DNA from: Sialis fuliginosa
Taxonomy: Eukaryota; Arthropoda; Insecta; Megaloptera; Sialidae
Length of the DNA: 64,000 bases
Assembly (NCBI GenBank): GCA_961205875.1
Contig: OY540810.1
Span: 10,292,001-10,356,000, forward strand
Direction: 5' to 3'
The translations under genes were made by a program, and so were the position numbers. Positions 54,691 to 64,000 of the stretch are shown in pieces; the stretch's first letter is position 1; each line of letters opens with the position of its first letter. The notes under the pieces were generated by a model that worked only from the letters and a program-made list of their open reading frames with translations, made no database searches and was not told where the DNA came from.

Positions 54691-55676
54691 AAAAAGAAAA
54701 TATCCCTAGATAATATTATCAAATATTTTATGTAGTGTAATAGAGCAAAATATCGTATATTATCAAAGAAATACATATTATCAATTGTTTGTTAAATATA
54801 TATACCATATTTATTTGATCGTGTAATGGTCGCCTTTTATCAAATTCAAACTTTAATTTATATAAGTAAGCTTACTTTGTATAAGTTGAATTAATTCCCA
54901 AAATGAGGGACTTATGTTAAGAACTTAAAAATCTTCTGATTGTTCTGACTTATGACTGTAGTAGTGAAATTAATTAAAATCTAGCTATGTTTTAATTCTG
55001 TTTGTTTATTTAACTGTAAATTAAAATAAAAAAATAGGACGAGGTATTTCTATTTTAATCTCTTGCCGTCCACAAAATCAGTGAAAGTGATGCTTTGTAT
55101 TTTTGAAAATATTTATTTGCCAAAATTTTTTATGTAAACAAACAAGATCATATGAATAATACAAGTTCTTTATGTAGCATATATATGTATATGTTACTTT
55201 TCATTTGTATTTTTATATTAACACATTGAAACCGAGGGAATGTAGGTTAGACTTTGGTAAAAAAATCGGTTGTTTCAATTATCTAATTAATTAATACATT
55301 AATTAGTTTGGACAACAGTAAACAAATCACTAAACAATAATTGTAACGCCTATAGCATGTTAACAATCAATTTTGTGTATCAAATTTTATACAACCAATG
55401 TTTTCATACTGTTTGTATACATTTGTGCATTCAATAGCGATTGACAATGAGTCAAATATGAATAGAAATACTATATGTTATCTAAAACCATATAAAATCC
55501 AATCCATTTTTAGTATAATAAGTGAAAATTATTATTCGTATTTTGGTTTTCATATATATAAATAGTATAGTATTGTATAATTCATTAATTTAAAGATCAC
55601 TCTTCTATTATTAAAATTTCAGAAGTTATAATATTTATATATGTATGATATATACTCCTGGTTTAACTAAATTCTT
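54691..55676. other. AT-rich, nothing recognised
   Basis: No supported feature. Confidence 0.4.
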
Positions 55677-56097
55677 CAGGGGCGCACACAATTTTTTATT
55701 TTAGGGTCGGTCCAAAAAACATTTCTTTAAATAAATTAGAAACCTATTTATTTTTTTGTTGTTTTATTATAATCTAAAAATTACTCATCTCTGCAGTAAA
55801 TATCACATTAGTTTTCCTTTTTTAACTTAAAACCTTTTTAAATGGCATAACTTCTACTATCCAATAATTTTTTTTACCCATAGTTTTGTTAAGTTTGCAA
55901 ATTTCTTTTGCTATTCTTATCATTTATTTCTACTTTATAATTTTTCATCTTTTTTAAACATTTTGTCTTAATTAAAGTAAAATATTTTTATGTACCCACT
56001 ATATTTTTTTTACTTATTATGATTAAATTACAAACATTTGGTTTGAATCTTAAGGGCAGTCCGGACTCACTGGATAGCCACCCTGTGTGCGCCCCTG
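55677..56097. mobile_element. 421-bp hAT-like MITE
   Basis: CAGGGGCGCACACA at the left and its exact complement TGTGTGCGCCCCTG at the right form 14-base perfect TIRs. The flanks AAATTCTT and AAATGCTC agree at six of eight positions, compatible with an aged 8-bp duplication. CAGGGG termini with 8-bp duplications are typical of hAT. No coding. Confidence 0.75.
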
Positions 56098-57012
56098 AAA
56101 TGCTCTTTAACTATCTGCCATTTAGCTTAAATTTACATTTAAATTTTGTATCGTATTATCAACAAAACCAAATACATTGAATTAAACGATTTTTAATTTT
56201 TACCTAACATTTAACTAAATATATCATATATCATTTAAATACGTTGGTAATACAAAAATTGTACTTTAAAATTTAAATTGGTTGATAATACCCGGTATTT
56301 ATATAAATAAAAAATATTTTTAATTAGACTCCATGTTTAAAAACAGTCTTTCAAGATTTTTAATATAACATCATCAGTTTAATAACTTGAACTTGATTTA
56401 ACCACTATAATTATGAAAACTCACATCTATTTATCCACTAAATTGATTATTTTCATTAACGATACATCACTTACAATTAATTAATCAATCACTACATTTT
56501 TAATGTAAATAAACTCCAAGTAAAAAACACGTATAAGTTAACACACAGTTTTCAACTGCTTGTACCAAAAAATCTTCTAACAGTTCTATATCTCGTATAA
56601 TGCGTAAGTTTAAATGAAAAGCTTTAAATTCTTATTCTTCCCTTTCATCGTCAGCTACTGGAAAGAGATAGTAAATGAAACTTAGTTCGAAAATAACTTA
56701 GCGTCATCTATAAGCTTCGGACTAAAATAGATCAAGAACAGTTAACGTTTTGAAATTAGCGTTTGTGGTGTGGGAGATAAAGAGAGTTATATGTTTATGT
56801 ATGTGGGACTGTATATCGTATTCATTTCATTGGTTTTTCTTTATGTTCATATTTTAATACATTTCCCGTGTTCAAGAATAATTCGGTGTAAATGAAGAAA
56901 CAAAAGCAGAAGTTCAACAATGTGCCCTATTTCTATCTTTTACTAGATGTCATTTATACAGTAGAACATCGGTTATATGAATTGATTCGGGTAAATTATT
57001 ATCTATAATCTA
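56098..57012. other. AT-rich, weak pogo-like end near 56958
   Basis: CAGTAGAACATCGGTTATATGAA near 56960 resembles a pogo/Tigger terminus without a partner. Nothing else was recognised. Confidence 0.35.
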
Positions 57013-57536
57013 TCTCTATACTAATACAGTAGGGTCTTTTTTTTACGCGGTAGATACGTTCCACAGCAAAACACGTATAAAAATCGCTTAAAAAAACATT
57101 GCTTATATTGTAAAACTAGCGATACGTTCCATAATTTTCTAAAACCGTGTTAAACCAAATCAATCAATTAAAATAGGCTGAAAAGCGAGTAAAAAAGTTT
57201 TTTTTAATTCATGAAAATAAGAATGTCTAAAAAAAACACAGAGAAAATTAGTTCGAAAATCTGAAATAAATTGATGTAAATCCTTGAATTTATATAAAAA
57301 TCGCACCGCGTAAGAAGAATCAGCGTAAAAAGAGACTACTGCATAATATCATAAATGCGATAGTAACTCTGTCTGTTTGTTACCTTTTCACGGCTAACCC
57401 GCTGAACCGATCGTAATGAAATTTGACAGGGAGATAGTTTGCATCATGCGGGAGGATATAGATTACTTTATATCTCAAAACTTGAATAAAAAAAAAATAC
57501 AAATTCCACGCAGACGAAGTTCTGGGTAATAGTTAG
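57013..57536 (+). mobile_element. Helitron split by a pogo-like MITE
   Basis: The Helitron starts TCTATACTAATA at 57015, is interrupted, and continues from 57344 as TAATATCATAAATGCGATAG, then ACTCTGTCTGTTTGTTACC. It ends CACGCAGACGAAGTTCTGGG then TAATAGTTAG|T at 57536. Removing the insert and one TAATA restores the family's standard 5' sequence TATACTAATATCATAAATG. GCTGAACCGATCGTAATGAA and GGGAGATAGTTTGCATC identify the same family as 22919-23267. Confidence 0.85.
57027..57341. mobile_element. pogo/Tigger-like MITE, short copy
   Basis: CAGTAGGGTCTTTTTTTTACGCGG at the left and, reversed, CAGTAGTCTCTTTTTACGC at the right are the TIRs. TA/TAATA is repeated at both junctions. The body (GGTAGATACGTTCC, TTTTCTAAAACCGTGTTAAACC, AAAATAGGCTGAAAAGC) matches the longer copy at 2350-2912. 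It is younger than the Helitron it splits. Confidence 0.8.
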
Positions 57537-57926
57537 TTTAATATATTTTTTTATAAAATATATTTGTAAAATTAAAATTTTATTTTTTGGGTTAGAAAAA
57601 AATCATTCTGTGTGAAATTAAAGTATAAAACTTGTTGTATTTTGATTGTTTTTGATTTTTTATGTTCGGTATCGAAACTGGAAAAATAGAACACTTATGA
57701 ATTCTATATTATGTCCATCTGTCATAGTCTTATAACTACTGAACCGTTTAACCTAAAAAGCGGAGATTTGGCATAATTATAGTAAATGGTAGATCTTAGT
57801 TATTAAAATAAAATTGAAAACATTTTTTGTGATATTGTAGTGGGGCAAATGGATTACCCCTTTTTAAATTTAATCTCGGTAGGTAAGTGGGGTATCAAAT
57901 GAAAGCTGAAAATTTAAATATACTTT
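57537..57926. other. AT-rich, fragmentary repeats
   Basis: TGTCCATCTGTCATAGTC with ACTACTGAACCGTTTAACC near 57710 and GGGGTATCAAATGAAAGCTG at 57890 are fragments of insect repeats; the latter is shared with 2785-2810. No gene. Confidence 0.4.
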
Positions 57927-58200
57927 TTAACCGACCTAAAAAAGGAGGAAGTTTTAAATTCGACAATATATATATTTTATTGTATATTCGGGCATAACTC
58001 CAACAAATATGGATGTTTTATTTTTTGTTTGAAAGAGTATACTCCCGAACTGGCCCCATATCAATTTTATCAAAATCTGACCATGGAGTTCTTCGATACA
58101 CCACTCAAAAGAGGGAAAAATATACCGAATTTAAATTTAAAAAACTAAAACCACTGAAAAGTATATAATAATTAAATTTAACAGTTTTTGAAGTCGGTAT
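57927..58200 (+). mobile_element. CCGACTTCAAAAAGG repeat (family G), copy 2
   Basis: TTAACCGACCTAAAAAAGGAGG, then GAAAGAGTATACTCCCGAAC, then TGAAAAGTATATAATAATTAAATT and TTTTTGAAGTCGGTATCAAG run collinear with 44684-44960. The right part present in copy 1 is missing. Confidence 0.7.
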
Positions 58201-58959
58201 CAAGCAAATATAAAATTTTATTTCAGTGTTTCTAGTGTTTATTTTTGAGAAGTTATTTTTATACGTTTTGAGAGGTTTCACTGGACGCATAACATTGACA
58301 CTAGCTGCAAAAAAACAGAGTACTCTGTGTATGAATGTATAAATAGCTAAGGTTACATTTAAAGTATACACATGATGGTTAGTAATGTAAAAAATACCTC
58401 GAAGTGATTTAGTCTAAAAGTATCTATGACTAATACAGGAAATAACATATGACCGTAAACGACATAGCATTCTGTCTAATATTTTTTTTGATATGTGTTA
58501 TTAAGATGTATAGACAAACACGTATTATGAATACATACATACATATTTTTATATATTATATATTATATAAATATTAAGAAAACGAAAATTTTCTTGCTAT
58601 TCAAAATCTGCATTTCATAACCAAACCATTTTTCTGTATCTGCGTAAAAAATATATCATTTCTGCTCACTCATGCATTGAACGTTTAAATTGCCTCAATA
58701 AATCTTTAGTAGAAAAGTAAAAAAAAACCTTCACATGAATAAAAATATGCCTTATTTATGTTTTATTTAACGTTGAAAATATGGTTTCCATACGTATTTA
58801 TATATTTTTTTAAACTTCTCTCGGTACAAACTAATATTTTCTTGATTTTTAATAAAAAATATTTATACATAATACCTATATTATAAAAGGTATGTATATT
58901 ATTATAATATAACAAGTAGAATAATGTTTTAAATACAATGGATACAAATTTTGAGAGTA
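58201..58959. other. AT-rich, nothing recognised
   Basis: No supported feature. Confidence 0.4.
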
Positions 58960-59188
58960 AATTTAAATTAAATTTTTATGATTTTGAAATGGGACCGTCC
59001 TCAAGCCAGATCCAACCATCCGATCAAGTTTCATGAGTTATGCGTGTGGCAAGGATTCAGGGGACAGACACATACGCGGACGTGAAACGGAAAGATCAAT
59101 TTAAAATTTTGAAATTGGAGAACATTTTTTTGTCTCAATCTGAAACGATCACAAAGCTTCTTGTATCTTCGATATTGCGAGGAAGCAA
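58960..59188 (+). mobile_element. TIR family F, right half
   Basis: TTGAAATGGGACCGTCCTCAAGC to TGTATCTTCGATATTGCGAGGAAGCAAA matches the last 175 bases of the 39194-39590 copy, with an inserted GAAACGGAAAGATCAATTTAAAATT. The left half is missing. Confidence 0.7.
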
Positions 59189-59999
59189 AATACCAAAAAT
59201 TCATTTAAAATCCATTGACATCTCGATGTTTTTTAAAATGGAACGAACGAGTTTTGGAACTCACCTCTTCATATGCACTTACCTTGAAATGCTAAATCAT
59301 TTTTTTACTATCGCAATTCTTTCAATAACGCAATTTATTGTATACAATTTTTATTAAATAATTTAAAATTTCTTGGTGATGACGTATTAGTATATATATA
59401 AAATGGCGACTGTCAAAAGCAGACCTTGTTTTATTGAATCATGGTATGGATTATTGATTAATTAGGTCGAGTATAATGATGTACAGTAAGCCTATGAAAA
59501 TTAGCTTAGAATTGATTGCTATTAGATAAATGACATATAGTATATATGATAGAAGTGCCCTGGGCTTATCAAGATAGTTGAATTTGACGAGATGGTATTT
59601 CATAAATAAATATATAAAATTGAGTCGAATGTATATTGTATATATTTGGTTGTTTAAAACTAATAAAACAAGTTCTGCTTATGAAGCAAATAATAAATAA
59701 AATAGAACAAAGAGAATTGAAAACGGTGTAATGTTTCCCTTCTATAGAAAAAACAACAAATCTTGAGCAAGAGTTGTGAACTTTATTCCGATGTAACTGG
59801 TTGATCTTCATATCGTAAATTAAAACTGGAACTACTTAAAAAGTGTGTACACAGTAACGGAATGCCAACTTTTAACTTGAAACTTTTTATGTTCCTTTTG
59901 GAAAAGTTGTGTACTGTAGCAGTGCCATTTTTGTCCTAATAAATATAATAGTTTGTAACTGAATATTGTCTGGCCGTTGTTCAATGTAAAGTTTTACGA
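59189..59999. other. AT-rich, nothing recognised
   Basis: No supported feature. Confidence 0.4.
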
Positions 60000-60185
60000 A
60001 GACGCATGAATTTTGATGTCTGTGTGTCTGTCTATCTGTCTGTCGACGCTTTAACTCAAATACGACAAATCATTGAAATGTAAAATTTTATATTTAATAT
60101 TAATTTTTGTCTGGGATGAAAACCTTATATTTTTGAAAACGATCTTTCAATCGGCCGTGGCTCCCATGGCAGATATTTTTTAATA
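60000..60185 (+). mobile_element. repeat family I, copy 3
   Basis: TTTTGATGTCTGTGTGTCTGTC, GACGCTTTAACTCAAATACGA and TTTTTGAAAACGATCTTTCAATCGG match 41640-41740 closely and 4290-4400 less so. Ends are undefined. Confidence 0.55.
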
Positions 60186-60682
60186 AAATGCCATCGATAT
60201 GATAAAATCATATTTATAACATCTCAAAGTTTTTTTTTCTACATAGTTGATATATACATAATAAATTATTAAATGCTGTGTTGAAAAAATTCGACTTACA
60301 ATTAGAACTACATCTTCACTGGTGGGGTACAAGAGGTAACCTTGAGAGAATGAATACAACGAAATATGTCACACTTTGAAAGTCTATATCTTCAAAACTA
60401 ATAATTCTACCAATCCCCCATTCCTAAATCCTTAAATAAAGTAGCATATAAAAAGTTAAGCTAATTTAAAAAAGTAACAATAGAGTAGTTCCAATCTTTT
60501 TTTAAACAAAACCAAATAATATGTATATGATAAATGATGCTGCCATGGGTGCCTTGTGTCTTTTTTTATACGTAATAGTAAGAGTCAACAGTGTACGTGT
60601 TTCTAATTTGATTAAAAATAATATCCTGGCGAACTGATAAACATATAAATTGTAGATAATTTTCAAATTCACATATAATATA

Positions 60683-61566
60683 TCCTTAATATATATAAAG
60701 CTCAACGTCTCTCTGTCTGTCTGTCTGTCTGTCTGTCCGTTAGTTACCTTATCACTCGAGAACCACTTATCCGATTTACGAGTTTTTTTTTTTAATTCAT
60801 AGGTACGTTCTCTGGCCAGGTTATAGGCTATATTTTTTTACGTTAGGTAACATAACAACAAAGCAGTGACGATAATAGTAAATCAAGTCGGAAAAAATTT
60901 TGCCGTCGGCGCGCTGTTTTGTAATACGCTGCCTAAACCGTTCAATATAGAACAAAATAATGTAATAAAGAATTGTGTAGAATCAAAAGTTCTTCAATTA
61001 AGTCCGCAACACCATATGTCTAACTTTTATATTTTAGCCACAATGACTGCTTTTATGTTACAAAGAAAACATAAAATATTTGGGTTTTGTTTACATGGAC
61101 TTATGACCTGCAAAACATTAATCCATATCGAAATAAATGATTTCATCGTCATAAGTACTTAATGTAGATATAGTTTGCCATTTACAGCATCCAATTTGGT
61201 CGTATAGTTTAGAAAATATCTTAAAATATATTTATAAAGATAATATCTTAAATGTATGGTGTCGTGCCGCATCGAAGCAAGTACATCAGACTGGATTCGC
61301 GTACGCTCGGTTGTTATTCGGAGTCCCTCGGCTGATCGTTTGTGTTTATTTTGTTTTCAATAATTAACATTTAAATTTAAACAGAACACAAATTATTTGT
61401 ACTTTTTTCTTCTGATTCGTTTTTGTTAGGTAATTTAGGTATTGATAAATTATTATTACAATAATAACTAATCGTGTTTGTACTTAATTATTTAAACTAT
61501 ATTTTTCAAAAATCCTAAACAATAATTCCGTAGTCTACGCGAGCGAAGCCGCGTGGGCCCAGCTAG
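60683..61566 (+). mobile_element. non-autonomous Helitron, full length (884 bp)
   Basis: It begins A|TCCTTAATATATATAAAGCTC, has rows of TGTCTGTC, and ends with the hairpin ACGCGAGCGAAGCCGCGT then GGGCCCAGCTAG|T. It is collinear, in inverse orientation, with 12535-13408. A 99-codon frame at 60866-61162 is partly preserved in the other copy (FAVGALFCNTLPKPFNIEQN) but is interrupted there and matches no Rep or helicase motif, so it is not called a gene. Confidence 0.88.
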
Positions 61567-61756
61567 TATATATATACATATGTATAAAAAAGTTCCATGA
61601 CACTCATGACAGAATTTCTCTGTTATTAACCATTTGAAATATACAGACAGACACACAGACATCATCAGAGATGGTCAAATTGGATAATTCCAACAAAATT
61701 CGGAATTCGAAAATTCGGCGTATATCTACTTATACTATAGTAGTATGAGTCGGGTA

Positions 61757-61967
61757 GGTGAGCGACAAAAATTGCAACTACTTTATAAAAGCTGATTTTT
61801 TGATATTACGTCACATTTGTGGTGTAGAGATACAGCCTGCCGTCAGTGAGCTAGTTTCGTTAGCGTTTGGCGCAGGGGCGGCTTTATTTTTGTAAAAATG
61901 TTACAACTACTTTATAAAATCTGAAAATTTATTTGTAAGCAGTATACTAAGTAAGAACCCCTTTTAC
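61757..61967 (-). repeat. dispersed repeat with internal tandem motif, copy 2
   Basis: Inverted, nearly collinear copy of 51841-52058, with GTGAGCGACAAAAATTGCAAC at one edge and GTAAGAACCCCTTTTACC at the other. It carries the same two copies of TTGCAACTACTTTATAAA-type sequence. Confidence 0.8.
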
Positions 61968-62742
61968 CTTTTAGCCTACAAGTTTGTTTCAACCGAATTT
62001 GAATGAAAACTGGTCGACCACTTCTGCATGTGACTTACATATTTACGTATAGATCATAGGTTTCCAAACTTATTTGATCCACCACGCTATACAAAAATCA
62101 CAAGGCTCCCCTGATAATTTACATGTTTAGTAGTGAACATTTTTTCTTGTACATATTTAGTGTTATATAATAATCCAGGGCTTCCCAACTACACCCAGAG
62201 CCACTAGGGCTACTTTTGATCCACTCAATACCGCCAAGGAACAGTTTGGGAACCAGTGTTGTAGATTATTGATATGTATTTAATGGGAATATATTATATA
62301 TCACCGTTAGTTAGTATTAGATTTGTATTAATTAGTTATCTTTTTTGCTACATTAATTAATAATATGTTTATCTTATCTCTATTTAAATTATGTACTTAC
62401 ATGTTACATATTATGTTCATATATGTATGTATAAACGAATCTACTTACTACTACATAAATAAAACTTTTTATGTTATTTTTAGTTGATTTTCACGTCTGA
62501 GTTGAAGTTAAATAATGTATACTTACTAGTACTACATATGTATAAACATGTCTAATGCGAATCTGATACAGCGTTTCTCAAAGTGGGTTTTACGGAAAAA
62601 TTCAGGGGTAAGAACCGAGTGTTTTCTTTGCGTTGCTTTAATATAATAATGTTGATTTCAGTATATTCGTTTCAATATACTTAAATGCCAATATATTTAA
62701 TTTTCTGATATTTTTAAACATAAATAACTTTTTATTCACTAA
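61968..62742. other. AT-rich with hAT-like termini
   Basis: 62055-62267 contains GGTTTCCAAACTTATTTGATCC, an inner CAGGGCTTCCCAACTACACC and, at the right, CAGTTTGGGAACCAGTG, probably two overlapping hAT MITEs. CAGCGTTTCTCAAAGTGGG at 62569 is another hAT-like left end. No gene. Confidence 0.45.
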
Positions 62743-63316
62743 GAGTCGTCTTAAAACAAAAGTCGCCTTATCCACCCCCTGACCCAAACTGAGTTAGCAT
62801 CAGGTTCTGTTCCTTATGTATAAAGGTACAATTACCCGGTATTATACATGACAAATCTCGTCTTATCACGTTCAAAATCAATAATAAAACTGCGTGTTAA
62901 AACAAAACTCAGTCTTATCCATTAAATAAAATATAATATTTCAAAATTTGAAATAGATGTTACAAATGCTAACAGTAAGATATTTAATATCTTATTGTTA
63001 TCATTTGTAACATCTGTTTCAGAAAAGATCAATACAACAAATAAACAATTAAATAATTTACAAAACTTAGACAAAACTTGTCTAATCCATGCATACTTAA
63101 CAAAAGTCTTCTAATCCAAATTTGTTTTCAAAATTACTCAAAATTTTGTAATTGTTTTAATTTGCTTTCTTCATAATTTGAATCTGTTATCAGTGCATAA
63201 TGATATTATTGACCATAAAAACTGATATTGGAACTACACAAAATATTAAAAGAAAAAAACGATTTGTAGAAAATAAATTTAGATGGATAAGGCGACTTTT
63301 GTTTTAACACGCCTCA
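62743..63316. mobile_element. TIR element GAGNCGTNTTAAAACAAAAG
   Basis: GAGTCGTCTTAAAACAAAAG then TCGCCTTATCCA at the left pairs with TGGATAAGGCGACTTTTGTT and TTAACACGCCTC at the right (32-base TIRs, few mismatches). Degenerate CTTATCCA/CTAATCCA motifs recur inside (62915, 63087, 63115), like subterminal binding repeats. A strong 35-bp hairpin lies in the centre. No transposase. Confidence 0.75.
62950..63020. repeat. 35-bp hairpin with single-base loop
   Basis: Arms 62950-62984 and 62986-63020 pair at 32 of 35 positions (GATGTTACAAATG then TAACARTAAGATATT, mirrored). It lies at the middle of the TIR element above. Confidence 0.85.
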
Positions 63317-63436
63317 ATTATCTGACACTATACAAGAGCTAACAAATATTTGTCACATTAGACTTTACTTACTGTGAATGTCCATTTGGGTGCCGGGTGG
63401 GTCGAAAATATATACTTAACCATTATTTATAATAAA

Positions 63437-63600
63437 CTAGCGCATTGGACCCGGTGTTACCCGGGGATATTAATGTAATTACATAAAGTAATCATACCCA
63501 CCCAACATGCTTACCCAACATGCCCACCCAACATTCTCACCCAACATACTCACCTAACGTGCTCACCCAACATGCTTTGCACTCACGCGCGTTGTCTGCC
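63437..63600 (-). mobile_element. Helitron 3' end with minisatellite
   Basis: On the minus strand it ends CCCCGGGTAACACCGGGTCC then AATGCGCTAG|T at 63437, the same 3' hairpin and CTAG as at 2035-2038. ATGATTACTTTATGTAATTAC precedes it. The other end of the element was not identified. Confidence 0.7.
63497..63574 (-). repeat. 13-bp minisatellite, about six units
   Basis: CCCACCCAACATG-type units, the complement of the 1861-1977 array, with more sequence variation (ACATTC, ACGTGC, CTTACC variants). The greater divergence suggests an older or less homogenised array. Confidence 0.9.
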
Positions 63601-64000
63601 TGTGAGTCGCACTCTTTTATTGTTATTGATGATTTGTATAACAGTTTCACGTCAATTGTACCTCTTGCATATTTAATTATTAATATTATTTTACCTGATC
63701 TAACGGCAATATACACACATGATTTTTTTGTACACATCTATGACATAGTACCTTTCAATTGATATATGTTTCATTCACCTCCTTTTATAATAAATACTAA
63801 AAAAACGTACGACAATTTTTAATTAATATATAGACATGTATTCTAATATGTAATTATGCATACATTTGTGGAAAAAATGAAAACACGAAATAAAATATGC
63901 TTGGAAAGCAAGAAAACCTAAAAATAAAATAACTTCGAAGTTTGCGAGTACGAGAAAATTTTCTATACCCTTGAAAATATTAATGTTTGTGAAATTCCAT
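63601..64000. other. AT-rich, nothing recognised
   Basis: No supported feature up to the window edge. Confidence 0.4.

Noticed and set aside
60866-61162. 99-codon frame in the Helitron
   Set aside because: The inverted sister copy at 12535-13408 breaks the frame, and no Rep, helicase or other motif is visible.
1-64000. Endogenous virus, LTR retrotransposon or Polinton
   Set aside because: No paired long terminal repeats and no gag, protease, integrase, envelope or capsid motifs were recognised by reading. All identifiable elements are DNA transposons, Helitrons, MITEs or LINE fragments, apart from a possible Penelope-derived repeat.

Overview
The window is AT-rich eukaryotic DNA dominated by transposon remains, almost certainly from an insect. 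The neuroligin coding exons are arthropod-like. Many repeats are of kinds I associate with Lepidoptera: Helitrons starting TCYATACTAATAT and ending in a hairpin plus CTAG, an element starting AGGTTTCCGTAG, and the CCGACTTCAAAAAGG family. Lepidoptera, or its sister order Trichoptera, is my best guess. It rests on remembered repeat families, not on a search.

Firmly supported host genes are few. (1) The first two coding exons of a neuroligin lie on the minus strand: 53051-52777 encodes the signal peptide and the start of the cholinesterase-like domain, and 49295-49093 follows after a 3.5 kb intron with clean GT-AG borders. No third exon was recognised further left, so the next intron may fill the rest of the window (over 49 kb). 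(2) An uninterrupted 430-codon coiled-coil protein is encoded on the minus strand at 25224-23932. (3) A convincing first coding exon with a GTAAGT donor lies on the plus strand at 20866-21038; its protein was not recognised. Genes 2 and 3 would lie within or beyond the second neuroligin intron. Weaker candidates are a GC-rich terminal-exon-like stretch at 28953-28831, a 30-codon frame beside a perfect CRE site at 40735-40827, and an isolated TATA box at 3789.

Layout: 1-9.4 kb holds foldback repeats, tandem repeats, a Helitron with a 13-bp minisatellite, a pogo-like element and TIR elements. 10-20 kb holds a perfect 75-bp palindrome with a hammerhead-like core, a full-length Helitron, copies of two recurrent TIR families (called A and F here), a rearranged mariner element and nested hAT MITEs. 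20-29 kb contains the two unrecognised genes plus Helitron and LINE pieces. 29.8-31.3 kb is a hAT element with an exact 8-bp target duplication and another element inside it. 32-48.7 kb is TIR elements, including two very long foldbacks. 49-53 kb is neuroligin. 53-64 kb is more repeats, including a Helitron split by a pogo-like MITE and a second full-length Helitron.

No LTR retrotransposon, endogenous virus, Polinton, CRISPR array, rRNA or tRNA was recognised. The most informative structures are the nested insertions and the long-TIR mariner foldbacks that retain transposase pieces in their centres.
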